Positions 1 to 8,725 of a DNA stretch of 64,000 nucleotides are shown here, piece after piece. This stretch comes from Aliidiomarina sedimenti (lineage in GTDB: Bacteria > Pseudomonadota > Gammaproteobacteria > Enterobacterales > Alteromonadaceae): NCBI RefSeq assembly GCF_003986955.1, contig NZ_PIPN01000004.1, forward strand, positions 124,001 through 188,000, given 5' to 3'. The translations under genes and the position numbers were made by a program. The notes beneath the pieces were generated by a model. The model did no database searches. It was not told where the DNA came from and saw only the letters and a list, made by a program, of their open reading frames with translations. Position 1 is the stretch's first letter; every line of letters starts with the position of its first letter.

Positions 1-471
1 TAAGAAGCGAGCTTCTTCTTCTCGCACTTGATAATCAAACTGTAGGCCTCGCTTGAGTAAAACTTCTAACTCACTCAGAAAACAGGTGATGAGCCATTCG
101 CGGATGGGCATTTCAAATCGCTGAACATTTGCAAAGTCTGCCTCGCGAACCGAAATCTGCATTGAGGTTTTGATTAGCCGCTTAAGCAACGAGCGAGCTT
201 CGGCTGAGGAAGTTTCCTCTGTTGTGTGCTTCGGTAGTACTTCAATCACCGTTCCGCAGGGTGACTCAAGTACACCAACGTAATTATCCAAACGAAGAAG
301 CTTATGACTATCAAGCTCAAATAACGGGAGGCCATTGCGTCGAAACTGCTGTCCAAGCTCAACGAGCCAACGAAACGCAGATTCGCAAATATGTGCGCGG
401 TCGAGTGTATTCGCCGTTACCGGTGCGGTGGTTAAATAGGCATATTCGCGAACAACAACCGTCGACGTCAT
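1..471 (-). CDS. mcrC: McrC, McrBC restriction subunit (5' part, runs off the left edge)
   Basis: This is the N-terminal 157 residues of an open frame that continues past base 1. Its ATG overlaps the mcrB stop codon (TAATG), the usual arrangement of an mcrBC operon. The translation starts MTSTVVVREYAYLT and contains LKRGLQFDYQVREEEARFL near the edge, a stretch typical of McrC-family proteins. In McrBC the McrC subunit carries the PD-(D/E)xK nuclease and stimulates McrB GTP hydrolysis; that catalytic part lies outside the window, so nuclease integrity cannot be judged. The assignment rests on sequence and on the partner gene. Confidence 0.85.
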   Translation of the reverse strand, partial: MTSTVVVREYAYLTTAPVTANTLDRAHICESAFRWLVELGQQFRRNGLPLFELDSHKLLRLDNYVGVLESPCGTVIEVLPKHTTEETSSAEARSLLKRLIKTSMQISVREADFANVQRFEMPIREWLITCFLSELEVLLKRGLQFDYQVREEEARFL

Positions 472-2420
472 TATTGAGTACTACCTACTTCATAAATCTG
501 TTTGTAAGATGTGGTGTATTCAAAAGCAGATTCATTCAACCGCCAACGGTCACGTGAGTTTAGCGGCACATCGCCGGGGAACAGCTCATCAAAACTAATT
601 GCATCATCTTTTACGATAAACGCATGTTCGTTCGACTTACTTTGGTCATTAAATACCCAGCGGATACGCTGCCAATCTTCAAAGAAGTATTCTTGAAGAA
701 GCGGAATGATCTTCTGCTGAAAAACCTCGGCTAGGTCGGTTAAGGCAACGTTCGAATTGTCCCGCAAGTGGATAAAATAAGCGTGCCCAATACAGTGGTT
801 TTTGTCCAGTAGGGCCGTAATTCGGCGATTGATAACATCGAGTATCTTTTCAACATCAATGCCTTCAACGATAATTCCTTTTAGCTCTTCAGAAAGTGGT
901 GGCATTTCAATGAAATCGAAACGACGACGCAAAGCCAAATCGAGTCCTGCAAGCGAACGGTCGGCAGTGTTCATTGTTCCGATGATGTATAAGTTATCGG
1001 GCACCGAGAATCTATCGCCGGTCAGTGGAAGTGTTACCTCTAGCGCTTCTGTCGCACCTGAGCGCTTAGAAGGTTCGATTAGTGTGATCAACTCACCAAA
1101 AATCCGTGAGATATTACCGCGATTGATCTCGTCTATAATCAGCACGAAGTTCTGGCGCTCAACCTTTTTGTTGTTCAGCTTAGAACCAATCTCCTTCAAT
1201 CGACGCACGAGTGATTCGTAGTATGGTTGCAAGCCACCTTTGATTTCTCGGTCGCCATTAAAAACAGCTTCTAAAGAGGTTACAGAGAGCGTGTGAACTG
1301 ACTGCCCTTGGCTTTTATCGAAACGAATCGTGTTGGCATCAACTTCTGTAACGGTGAAGTTGCTACGGCGAGTTTTGATACTAATACCGTCATTACGGTC
1401 TTCTAATTTAGTTAAAAAAGCCTCCCAGGACTCATCAAATGACGTTGCAGCATCTTTAACCTCGCTAACTTGGTATTCTTTAGCCGCTTTAACGATTTGT
1501 CGGAAGATGCCCAGTCTCTTTTCATAGACCAAGTTTCCGTTATCAGTGTGTGCGGTAAGCCCCTCGACAAAGTCCTCGTAGCTAAAACTCTGATGGAAGG
1601 TGACGAACCGGATACGCCCTTTTCGAATAAGCTCCTGGTATTTTGTTTTTAATCCGTCTCGGTCGGCCCAAGTGAAACTTGGCTCTGCAGCCCTTACCGC
1701 ACGTTTAATGGTCGTGAATGTTTTCCCTGTGCCAGGGGGGCCAAATAGGATTTGGTTGAGAGGCTGAGATACTTTTATCGATGAATTGTAGGCATTGTTA
1801 TTGGATTCTTGAGCCTCATTTTGCGCTTGTCTGTTCTGTAGAGCTTGATAGACATTCCACAGAGCAACATTCAATCGAATTGGATCATAGTCGGTCGGTA
1901 AATGTTCGCTCAAGGCAGCCTTAAGCTCTGTGTTTCTTATGTACCAATCACCTTTTAAAGATAATTTTAAATCGAACTTCTCGTTTAAGTAACGAGCGAC
2001 AGTGTTGAAAGCATCATCGATAACAGTCGATGTAACTTTCTCTGGATGAAGCGCCGCAAATACCCGATTGAGTACGGCAACATATCTGCGCTTTAATATG
2101 CGTTTTTGCTTTAGGTCTTCAATTTGCGAGAGAGCTTGTGAATATGTTGCGTGAGATGGTGATGATAAAATGTTCGCCGTAATCTCCGCTAAGTAGTCTT
2201 TCGCTTTGGTATATTCATCACCTGACAGTATTGCTTGGCGAATGCTTGCCACTGAGTTATCAGCCATAGCCCAGAGCTTTTCAAGAGATGGCGGTGATTC
2301 GGGATCGCCAGCAATTTCCTGGTACGTTTGGGTATATCGAGGATACCAGGCTTCAGATGATTTGTTCGTCTCGGGAGAGTGCGAATTGATAAATTCCAGG
2401 AAGGTCTGTGATTGGCTCAT
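471..2420 (-). CDS. mcrB: McrB, GTP-dependent AAA+ motor of type IV restriction
   Basis: The 649-residue protein has Walker A GPPGTGKT at about 227-234, Walker B LIIDEINRGNISR at about 428-440, and the McrB signature MNTADRS at about 483-489 followed by ALRRRFDF. The NTAD element is the part of McrB that favours GTP over ATP. The first 200 residues are the variable region that normally recognises modified DNA; I do not recognise its fold. An insert of about 140 residues separates the two Walker motifs. With McrC it should cut DNA carrying modified cytosine. No cognate methylase is adjacent, as expected for a modification-dependent system. Confidence 0.93.
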   Translation of the reverse strand: MSQSQTFLEFINSHSPETNKSSEAWYPRYTQTYQEIAGDPESPPSLEKLWAMADNSVASIRQAILSGDEYTKAKDYLAEITANILSSPSHATYSQALSQIEDLKQKRILKRRYVAVLNRVFAALHPEKVTSTVIDDAFNTVARYLNEKFDLKLSLKGDWYIRNTELKAALSEHLPTDYDPIRLNVALWNVYQALQNRQAQNEAQESNNNAYNSSIKVSQPLNQILFGPPGTGKTFTTIKRAVRAAEPSFTWADRDGLKTKYQELIRKGRIRFVTFHQSFSYEDFVEGLTAHTDNGNLVYEKRLGIFRQIVKAAKEYQVSEVKDAATSFDESWEAFLTKLEDRNDGISIKTRRSNFTVTEVDANTIRFDKSQGQSVHTLSVTSLEAVFNGDREIKGGLQPYYESLVRRLKEIGSKLNNKKVERQNFVLIIDEINRGNISRIFGELITLIEPSKRSGATEALEVTLPLTGDRFSVPDNLYIIGTMNTADRSLAGLDLALRRRFDFIEMPPLSEELKGIIVEGIDVEKILDVINRRITALLDKNHCIGHAYFIHLRDNSNVALTDLAEVFQQKIIPLLQEYFFEDWQRIRWVFNDQSKSNEHAFIVKDDAISFDELFPGDVPLNSRDRWRLNESAFEYTTSYKQIYEVGSTQ

Positions 2421-2502
2421 AGCTTTATTGTTTCCGTAGAGTATAGCTTTTAGCTACTTAGTTTCGCTCGCGAATTTCAATTACCTGATCTGGTGCCTCT
2501 TC

Positions 2503-2805
2503 TCAACTGATTTGCCGGAAATGTCCGCTACACGAACCTTCATGATTGGCCGTATAGTTATTCATTCCTGTAACTACCTCGTTCCTCAACCAAATGATAT
2601 TAAAAGTAATTGCGCCAAAGCTGGTTCCGGTAGTGCAGTACTGGAAGGCTTCGTAATCTTCTTTGAATTGACGGTCTTCCGGAGGGCCAAGTTTCTCAAC
2701 CACACTAGCTCTTGTATCGCCATAATTTATGTCGAAGATTGCTGATGGTTGGCTGGCGCAGCCAGCTAAGAGAGCTAGCGAAATAATTAAAACGGATAAC
2801 TTCAT
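2503..2805 (-). CDS. Small lipoprotein, BamE/SmpA-like
   Basis: This 100-residue protein begins with a short hydrophobic signal peptide ending in a lipobox (LLAGC), so the mature N-terminus should be a lipidated cysteine. The next segment, with YGDTRASVVEKLGPPEDRQ, resembles the SmpA/OmlA/BamE repeat in which a short helix and a G-P-P turn occur early in the domain. The protein has three further cysteines. It lies between mcrB and a divergently read HNH gene and has no obvious tie to defence. Its function is unknown; the lipoprotein call is firmer than the fold call. Confidence 0.65.
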   Translation of the reverse strand: MKLSVLIISLALLAGCASQPSAIFDINYGDTRASVVEKLGPPEDRQFKEDYEAFQYCTTGTSFGAITFNIIWLRNEVVTGMNNYTANHEGSCSGHFRQIS

Positions 2806-2971
2806 AACAAAACTCCATTTTGTCCGGTTAGTATGCCAGTACTATAACTATTAATTAACGAATTTGGTATGAGGTCGTTCAACGCCTATGTATTTCGCCT
2901 CACGCTAGTTTGCGATATTGACTAGGAGACATTCAGCTGAGTAAAAGCTAACCTGTTCTAAATGACGGTTA

Positions 2972-3829
2972 ATGAAAGGGACTTCTGTGTTTGGAGTTGG
3001 GAAAAGTTATCGACGAGCAACTGATATACATGAACGGTTTGGAGGTCAGCAACGAGGTGGTATAGCCACACCAAAAGACCACCGAGCTGTTTTTTTGTTT
3101 ACTTCTCCTGGTGGTGAAGAGCACGGATATATCGATGGCTTTGTAGATGGTATTTTCATGTATACCGGCGAAGGGCAGCTCGGTGATATGAAAATGCAAA
3201 AAGGTAATCTAGCAATAAGAGATCACCAGGCCAACGGGAAAAAATTGTATATATTCGAAAAGCAGGACTCAAAAAGCCCATTCGTCACTTTTATCGGCGA
3301 GGCAGAGTGTATCGACTATCACGAAGAGAAGAGACCTGATCGAGATGGTAATCTAAGAAATGCCTTTGTGTTCCATCTTACTGTTGACTCGATTCTTGAT
3401 AAAGAACAAGTGCATGAACCTAAGAAGATATATGGCGATTATACCGAAACAAAGTTGAAGAACTCTAGTTTGAAAGAGTTGAGAGAGCTTGCACTTGCGG
3501 CAGCATCCGCCTCACCTAACCCAACATCCAAAGAGCGAGCTTCGATCACTCAACTTCGTTCAGAGGCGATAAAACAATATGTGCTGAAACGTTCAAAAGG
3601 GATCTGCGAAGGTTGCGGAGATCCCGCGCCTTTTGAAACAAAGTCGGGTCCATTCCTTGAATGTCATCATATGACGCGCTTAGCCGACGGTGGCCCTGAT
3701 CATCCGGAGAATGTAGTTGCCGTTTGCCCGAATTGTCACCGCCGGGCCCATTACGCGACGGATGCTAAGGAATATAATCAGACTTTAATAGATAAGGTAA
3801 GATTAATTGAGGATGAACTTGCTCTATAA
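2972..3829 (+). CDS. SRA-like/HNH endonuclease, candidate modification-dependent (McrA-type) nuclease
   Basis: The 285-residue protein has two parts. Residues 1-140 contain FGGQQRGGIATP, YTGEGQLGDM and GNLAIRDH, the pattern of the SRA-like domain found in ScoMcrA-type proteins, which reads modified bases. Residues 210-260 form a zinc-supported HNH nuclease: paired cysteines (CEGC and CPNC), the ECHH motif, the Asn of PENV and a final His. The combination suggests cleavage of DNA carrying modified cytosine. It is read away from mcrBC but lies only 550 bp from it, which gives two modification-dependent candidates side by side. Substrate specificity is inference. Confidence 0.82.
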   Translation: MKGTSVFGVGKSYRRATDIHERFGGQQRGGIATPKDHRAVFLFTSPGGEEHGYIDGFVDGIFMYTGEGQLGDMKMQKGNLAIRDHQANGKKLYIFEKQDSKSPFVTFIGEAECIDYHEEKRPDRDGNLRNAFVFHLTVDSILDKEQVHEPKKIYGDYTETKLKNSSLKELRELALAAASASPNPTSKERASITQLRSEAIKQYVLKRSKGICEGCGDPAPFETKSGPFLECHHMTRLADGGPDHPENVVAVCPNCHRRAHYATDAKEYNQTLIDKVRLIEDELAL

Positions 3830-3886
3830 AGCATTCCTTTGTGGTAACAAAAATGGTGACTATTAAGAGTGAGCCAATAGCTATTA

Positions 3887-4776
3887 GTCACCACGACAGA
3901 CGAGCTTTTCAAACATGCCGATGAATATAAAGGGGCAGATCACGCCACGAAAGAGGCATTGCGCTGCCGAACGGCTTTATACCAAGGTTTTACCCAGCTA
4001 GAAAGAAAGCCACTCTGCACGGCAACAGCCATTGAGGTTTGTAGCACGCTTAAAAATGCGCAGATGGACATTCGCAAGATGCCGGGCACTATCATTGGCA
4101 ACCAAACAACGGGAGCGGTCATCTATACGCCGCCAGTGGGGGAAGAGGTGATTCGAAACCTCCTAACCAATTGGGAGCGTTTTCTGCACGACGATGATGA
4201 CCTTGATCCGCTTGTTAAGATGGCGGTGAGTCACTACCAATTTGAAGCCATTCATCCTTTTTATGACGGGAATGGCCGAACCGGTCGCATTCTGAACGTT
4301 TTATATCTTATCGAACAAAATTTGCTGACCCTGCCGATACTTTACTTGAGTCGATTTATTGTCCAGAACAAGCAAGACTATTACCGACTTTTAAACCAGG
4401 TCACCAGAGAGCAACAATGGGAGTCCTGGCTCTTGTTTATACTGAAAGGTGTCGAGCAAACCGCTGCACGGACCTGTGACAAAATCGCTGCGATTAAGGC
4501 GCTCATGGAGAGCACAGTCGAGCACGTAAAAACACAACTTCCAAAAATATATAGCCATGAGCTGGTTCAGGTAATCTTTGAGCAGCCCTACTGCCGAATC
4601 AGTAACCTGGTAGAGCGCGACATAGCAAAACGGCAGACCGCCTCTGTCTATCTGAAGCAATTATGCGATATTGGCGTATTGCAAGAACTAGCCTCCGGTA
4701 ACAAGAACTAGCCTCCGGTAAGGAGAAGCTTTTTGTGAACTCGCGTTTAATGGCGTTAATAACACAAGCGCGCTGA
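3887..4776 (+). pseudogene. Fic-family AMPylase remnant, 5' truncated and 3' frameshifted
   Basis: The coding frame is recognisable from about 3887 (VTTTDELF) with a TAG codon just upstream at 3878-3880 and no credible start; the first possible initiator is a TTG at 3959. The catalytic motif HPFYDGNGRTGR is intact at about 4253-4288. Full-length relatives carry roughly 90 more residues before this point, including the inhibitory (S/T)xxxE(G/N) helix. At the 3' end a perfect 20-bp tandem duplication (4682-4701 and 4702-4721) shifts the frame and brings in a TAG at 4709-4711. Removing one copy restores the expected tail and a TGA at 4774-4776. I read it as a decaying gene. Confidence 0.85.
4682..4721 (+). 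repeat. Perfect 20-bp tandem duplication inside the Fic remnant
   Basis: The unit caagaactagcctccggtaa occurs twice without any gap or mismatch. Because 20 is not a multiple of three, the second copy breaks the Fic frame. Excising one copy gives a continuous tail reading GKEKLFVNSRLMALITQAR before a stop. The identity of the two copies suggests a recent event. Confidence 0.95.
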
Positions 4777-4839
4777 CCCCTCGTTTGAGCGACTACCGAC
4801 CCAACTGTCTGATCCATTGCCCTTCTAATCGCCTTCACG

Positions 4840-4868
4840 TTGACATCATGAGCCATACTAGTTAACAA
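4840..4868 (+). promoter_or_regulatory. Sigma-70-like promoter for the DUF885 gene
   Basis: TTGACA at 4840-4845 is a perfect -35 hexamer. A 17-bp spacer leads to TAACAA at 4863-4868, a moderate -10. The predicted start gives a leader of about 20 nt that includes an AGGAG ribosome site just before the ATG at 4896. Confidence 0.55.
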
Positions 4869-4895
4869 GTATGTAAAACTAACAGGAGATAACAC

Positions 4896-6761
4896 ATGTT
4901 CGAATATAAACGTATCGCGCTGGCTGTTTCGCTAGCGTTAGCGATAACTGCCTGCTCTGACTCGTCAGACCAGGCCGGAACTAGCACTGCCGAGTCACAA
5001 GCGCCGGCCGCCCAGTCGGGCACGCAGGAGTCGGAGCAAACTGAGTCTGAAAAGGCCAATCAGCTGTTTGAAGACATTTTCATGCAAACTGTGATGCGTA
5101 GCCCAATGTATCAGTCGTACCTTGGCATCAAGGACGACCAGGATAAATGGGACGATATTTCTGAGCAGCGCGCAGAAGAAGATCTGGAGTTTCAGCAAGC
5201 GCAGCTTGAACGGGTCATGGCTATAGACGAGTCGAAGCTGAATGATCAAACCCGGGTAAGCTGGCAGCTAATGAAGCAGCAGCTGGAAAATGACATTGCT
5301 GATTACGAGTGGCGCCATTACAACTACCCGGTTAATCAGATGTTTGGGATGCATTCCAGCGTCGCGTCGCTGCTGATTAACCAGCACGGCATTAGCGAAG
5401 TGTCGGATGCTGAGGATTACATCGCCCGCCTGAATGGCTTGCCGACACTGTTTGAGCAATTGGCAGAGAATTTGACGATTCGCGCAGAGATGGGAATTAT
5501 TGCACCGCAGTTTGTCTACCCGTACGTCATCAATGACAGTGAAAATATTATTTCAGGCGCGCCTTTTGACGATGGCGAGCCGAGTGCACTGTGGGCTGAC
5601 TTCACCGGCAAACTGGAAAGTCTGGATCTTGATGACAGCCAGCGGGATGAATTGATGAATGCAGCCCGGGAGGCGATGCTCGAGTCAGTTCAGCCAGCTT
5701 ATGAAAACCTGATCAGCAAGGTGGAGGAAATTGCAGAGCAAGCCAATACCGACGACGGTGCCTGGAAATTCCCTGAAGGCGAAGCTTTCTATAACCATGC
5801 GTTGCAACGCACCACGACCACAGACCTCACTGCAGATGAGATCCACCAAATCGGGTTGGACGAAGTCGAGCGGATCCACGAAGAAATGCGCGGGATCATG
5901 GAGCAAGTAGGTTACGAGGGCACCCTGGAAGAGTTCTTCGTCCACATGCGCAACAACGAAGACTTTATCTACCCGGCAACGGAAGAAGGCCGCGCGCGTT
6001 ATATGGATGAAGCAACAGCTTACATCGACAACATGCGTGGGCGCCTTGACGAACTGTTCCTGAACAAGCCAGAAGCTGATCTGATTGTTAAAGCGGTAGA
6101 ACCTTTCCGCGAACAGTCTGCGGGCAAAGCGTTCTATCAGCAGCCTTCGATGGACGGTTCACGTCCAGGTATATACTACGCTAACCTGTACGACATGGCA
6201 TCTATGCCAACCTATCAGATGGAAGCTTTGGCGTACCACGAGGGCATTCCAGGCCACCACATGCAAATCGCGATGGCCCAGGAGCTGGAAGGCATTCCAA
6301 GTTTCAGAAAGTATGGTCGTTACACAGCCTACACTGAAGGTTGGGGGCTCTACACCGAGCTGCTACCAAAAGAGATCGGCCTGTATGAAGACCCATACTC
6401 TGACTTTGGTCGTTTAGCGATGGAGTTATGGCGTGCGGTTCGTCTGGTGGTTGATACCGGTATTCATGACAAACAGTGGACGCGTGAAGAGGGCATTGAG
6501 TTTTATGTCACCAACACCCCGAACGCCCGCGCCGACGCGGTGAAGATGGTGGAGCGTCATATCGTAATGCCAAGCCAGGCGACTGCGTACAAAATTGGCA
6601 TGATCAAGATCCTGGAATTGCGTGAAATGGCGAAATCAGAGCTTGGCGACGATTTTGATATTCGTGAATTCCACGATGTCGTGCTTGGCAGTGGCCCAGT
6701 CCCACTGAATGTACTTGAGCAGTTTGTAGAAGACTATATCAGCGAGACGAAAGGCTCATAG
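4896..6761 (+). CDS. DUF885 zincin-like metallopeptidase lipoprotein
   Basis: The 621-residue protein has a lipoprotein signal (LALAITAC) followed by a low-complexity Ser/Glu/Gln linker to about residue 50, so it is probably membrane-anchored and periplasmic. Near residue 447 the sequence reads YHEGIPGHHMQ, the HEGxPGHH motif of the DUF885 family. A downstream YTEGWGLYTE could supply the glutamate ligand of a zinc site. DUF885 proteins resemble M1/M3-like zincins and are thought to be peptidases; the substrate is unknown. It has its own promoter-like sequence upstream and a strong terminator downstream, so it is probably monocistronic. Confidence 0.85.
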   Translation: MFEYKRIALAVSLALAITACSDSSDQAGTSTAESQAPAAQSGTQESEQTESEKANQLFEDIFMQTVMRSPMYQSYLGIKDDQDKWDDISEQRAEEDLEFQQAQLERVMAIDESKLNDQTRVSWQLMKQQLENDIADYEWRHYNYPVNQMFGMHSSVASLLINQHGISEVSDAEDYIARLNGLPTLFEQLAENLTIRAEMGIIAPQFVYPYVINDSENIISGAPFDDGEPSALWADFTGKLESLDLDDSQRDELMNAAREAMLESVQPAYENLISKVEEIAEQANTDDGAWKFPEGEAFYNHALQRTTTTDLTADEIHQIGLDEVERIHEEMRGIMEQVGYEGTLEEFFVHMRNNEDFIYPATEEGRARYMDEATAYIDNMRGRLDELFLNKPEADLIVKAVEPFREQSAGKAFYQQPSMDGSRPGIYYANLYDMASMPTYQMEALAYHEGIPGHHMQIAMAQELEGIPSFRKYGRYTAYTEGWGLYTELLPKEIGLYEDPYSDFGRLAMELWRAVRLVVDTGIHDKQWTREEGIEFYVTNTPNARADAVKMVERHIVMPSQATAYKIGMIKILELREMAKSELGDDFDIREFHDVVLGSGPVPLNVLEQFVEDYISETKGS

Positions 6762-6765
6762 GTCT

Positions 6766-6804
6766 TGAAGTAAGCATCTGAAGTAAGTATCTGAAATAAG
6801 TAGA
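6766..6804 (+). repeat. Three 13-bp tandem repeats after the DUF885 stop codon
   Basis: Units at 6766-6778 (tgaagtaagcatc), 6779-6791 (tgaagtaagtatc) and 6792-6804 (tgaaataagtaga) decay progressively from the first to the last. They lie between the stop codon and the terminator, so they are transcribed but not translated. Each unit carries a TAA stop. Confidence 0.8.
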
Positions 6805-6812
6805 TACAGTCA

Positions 6813-6846
6813 GCGCATCATCGGTCTTCCGGTGGTGCGCTTTTTT
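6813..6846 (+). terminator. Rho-independent terminator of the DUF885 gene
   Basis: The arms gcgcatcatcgg and ccggtggtgcgc pair with two G-T wobbles around a TCTT loop, and six T residues follow at once. The position about 50 bp after the stop codon fits. Confidence 0.85.
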
Positions 6847-6973
6847 GTGCGCTAAAAAGTGTGTATACGTTCATTTTTACGCGCATAAAACTCAGCGGTA
6901 TAACACGAGCTGCGTCACTAAGCTTCACTATGCTACATTAGCAGCCTGAGCCCTACAGCAGGCGACCAAGCCC

Positions 6974-7270
6974 ATGCGTAAGACTGACAAGAAAACCGAC
7001 CGCGAGATCATCAGGCAACTCACCGACCTGTGCGAAGCCGCCAAGGACACGCACCCAGGGTTCATCTGGCTGACCCACGAGGTCAACTACCAGCGCTTTC
7101 CGCAAAGTTTGAAGGTGGTGCTGGTATTCGATGATGAGGTGTCAGAAGCGTCCCTGTTGAGCGAGTTTCGCGACTTAATTCCACAGGTACAGGCTGCCCT
7201 GGAGCCGGTGATAGGTACGCTGCTACCCGCGGGGCAAATTGAAGCCCGGCGCGAGCATTTGCTGCATTGA
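6974..7270 (+). CDS. Conserved hypothetical protein, 98 aa
   Basis: This small soluble protein has no signal peptide or membrane segment. It opens with a charged MRKTDKKTDRE stretch and contains GFIWLTHEVNYQRFPQSL followed by a strand-rich VVLVFDD. Similar small proteins of marine gammaproteobacteria are sometimes labelled Fis-family regulators, but I see no helix-turn-helix here and would not use that name. The next gene starts 40 bp downstream on the same strand, so the two may be co-transcribed. The function is unknown. Confidence 0.6.
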   Translation: MRKTDKKTDREIIRQLTDLCEAAKDTHPGFIWLTHEVNYQRFPQSLKVVLVFDDEVSEASLLSEFRDLIPQVQAALEPVIGTLLPAGQIEARREHLLH

Positions 7271-7310
7271 CCCTCCTCGTTCGGTTACCAAATACGTCAA
7301 AGGAACATCC

Positions 7311-7529
7311 ATGAAGACCATCAAATCAGGCACGTACCAACATTACAAAGGCCCTTTATATGAGGTCATCGACACCGTGCGCCATTCCGAAACCAACGAA
7401 TGGCTGGTGCTCTATCGCCCGCAGTATGGCGAGCGCAAGCTGTGGGTAAGACCGTACGATATGTTCGTGGAAACCGTTGAGGTGGATGGGCAGAGCGTTG
7501 CGCGCTTTGCGTGGGTTCCTGAATCGTAG
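7311..7529 (+). CDS. DUF1653 protein, 72 aa
   Basis: The start was set at the ATG at 7311, which has an AAAGGA site eight bases upstream; a longer upstream frame lacks such support. The sequence GTYQHYKGPLYEVIDTVRHS and the phrase LVLYRPQYG are hallmarks of DUF1653, a small beta-rich domain common in proteobacteria. No catalytic role is established for the family. The protein sits between another small hypothetical gene and an HNH endonuclease gene and reads in the same direction as both. Confidence 0.8.
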   Translation: MKTIKSGTYQHYKGPLYEVIDTVRHSETNEWLVLYRPQYGERKLWVRPYDMFVETVEVDGQSVARFAWVPES

Positions 7530-7575
7530 GGAAATCGGCTATCCAACAAGTTTTAGAATAACCCAAGGAGCTGGT

Positions 7576-8724
7576 ATGGGCCTAAGTGATTACATCGAAG
7601 CATTCAAAGACGTAAGGCCTAATCGGTCGGGTGGGAGTGCGAGTCCCCACAAGGTGTGTATGCTTTTTGCGGTAATGGATTTAATCGAGGATGGTAGCGC
7701 TGGGCTGAACGGGATTTATTATAATGACGAGCTAAAGAATCGGTTTGCCTGGTATTTTGAAAAATTCAGAAGCTCAAAAGATCAATTGAATACGGCCAAT
7801 CCTTTCTTCTATTTGCGCTCCTCGTCGTTTTGGCACCATGCTATCCACGTAGGTAAGCAAGTAGATTACGGTCGCATCAATACCCCCTCGGATAAGTCAA
7901 TTAACCAAACTATCGCCTATGCGTATCTGGATGATGAGTTATTTTTCTTCCTGAAAGATGCCACGACTGCTGCCGTATTACGTAATGCGTTGGTTGAGAA
8001 CCTCGATACGCGTGAAGAGGGTTTTAAACGCTGGGCTTTGTCTATTGGTAAGACAGAAAAAACGGTAGCTAATTATACTCAGGCGTTAAAAACTTCAATT
8101 CCTAACTGGCTTTCAGACGCCGGACAGTGGCACACCAATTTGCTTTCAATTTCGGACTATTTTGCACTCGTTCGAGTGATGGATAGCGCGCTAAAAGTTC
8201 AAGAGTTCGTAGACTATAACAAGCGTGGTAAGGGCATGTATCTGGCGGCTTTGAAGATGTATCGAGCTTACCTTGACGAATTAACGGATGCCACGGCGCA
8301 GCATGATGTTGAAGTAATTGAACAAGATACATCACTCGAGCCCACGGTGAAATCAAGTTTAGTACAGGCTCGTCGCGGGCAGGGCAAATTCCGTCGGCGT
8401 CTTATTGACAGCTGGCAACGTTGCGCCGTAACTGGGTACGACAACATTTCACTTCTGCTTGCTTCCCATATCAAGCCTTGGTCTTCTTCCGATAACAAGG
8501 AGCGGCTGGACCCTTTCAATGGTCTATTACTGATTCCGAATCTTGATAAGGCTTTTGACTTAAATTATGTGTCGTTTGATGAAAAGGGGAAAATCCTGAT
8601 TTCTGACCAACTTGGTGAATACCAGAGCTTAGGTATACACGATGATATGACGGTGCCCTTGTATGCAAAACATCAGGAATACATGGCGTTCCATCGTGAG
8701 GTGTTTCACAAAAAAGGAATTTAA
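7576..8724 (+). CDS. HNH endonuclease with candidate sulfur-binding-type N-terminal domain
   Basis: The start is the ATG at 7576, preceded by AAGGAG. The 382-residue protein ends with an HNH_2-type nuclease: RCAVTGY, ASHIKPW at about 295-301 and NGLLLIPNLDKAFD. The first 120 residues read HKVCMLFAVMDLIEDG, then NPFFYLRSSSFWHHAI. That spacing resembles the DNA phosphorothioate-binding (SBD) domain of ScoMcrA-like restriction enzymes, where a PFxxL...W motif frames the binding pocket; this is family recall and not proven. A middle region (about 150-235) looks helical. It converges with a methyltransferase gene one base away. Confidence 0.72.
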   Translation: MGLSDYIEAFKDVRPNRSGGSASPHKVCMLFAVMDLIEDGSAGLNGIYYNDELKNRFAWYFEKFRSSKDQLNTANPFFYLRSSSFWHHAIHVGKQVDYGRINTPSDKSINQTIAYAYLDDELFFFLKDATTAAVLRNALVENLDTREEGFKRWALSIGKTEKTVANYTQALKTSIPNWLSDAGQWHTNLLSISDYFALVRVMDSALKVQEFVDYNKRGKGMYLAALKMYRAYLDELTDATAQHDVEVIEQDTSLEPTVKSSLVQARRGQGKFRRRLIDSWQRCAVTGYDNISLLLASHIKPWSSSDNKERLDPFNGLLLIPNLDKAFDLNYVSFDEKGKILISDQLGEYQSLGIHDDMTVPLYAKHQEYMAFHREVFHKKGI

Positions 8725-8725
8725 T

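Noticed and set aside
222-557. A 111-residue forward frame over mcrC
   Set aside because: It lies antisense to mcrC, has no family features, and the reverse frame carries a clear McrC N-terminus.
3881-3958. Extending the Fic gene upstream of the TTG to a functional start
   Set aside because: The frame meets a TAG at 3878-3880 and contains no ATG, GTG or TTG with a ribosome site before that point; the residues match the middle of intact Fic proteins.
6974-7270. Naming the 98-residue protein a Fis-family regulator
   Set aside because: No helix-turn-helix or Fis-like C-terminus is visible.
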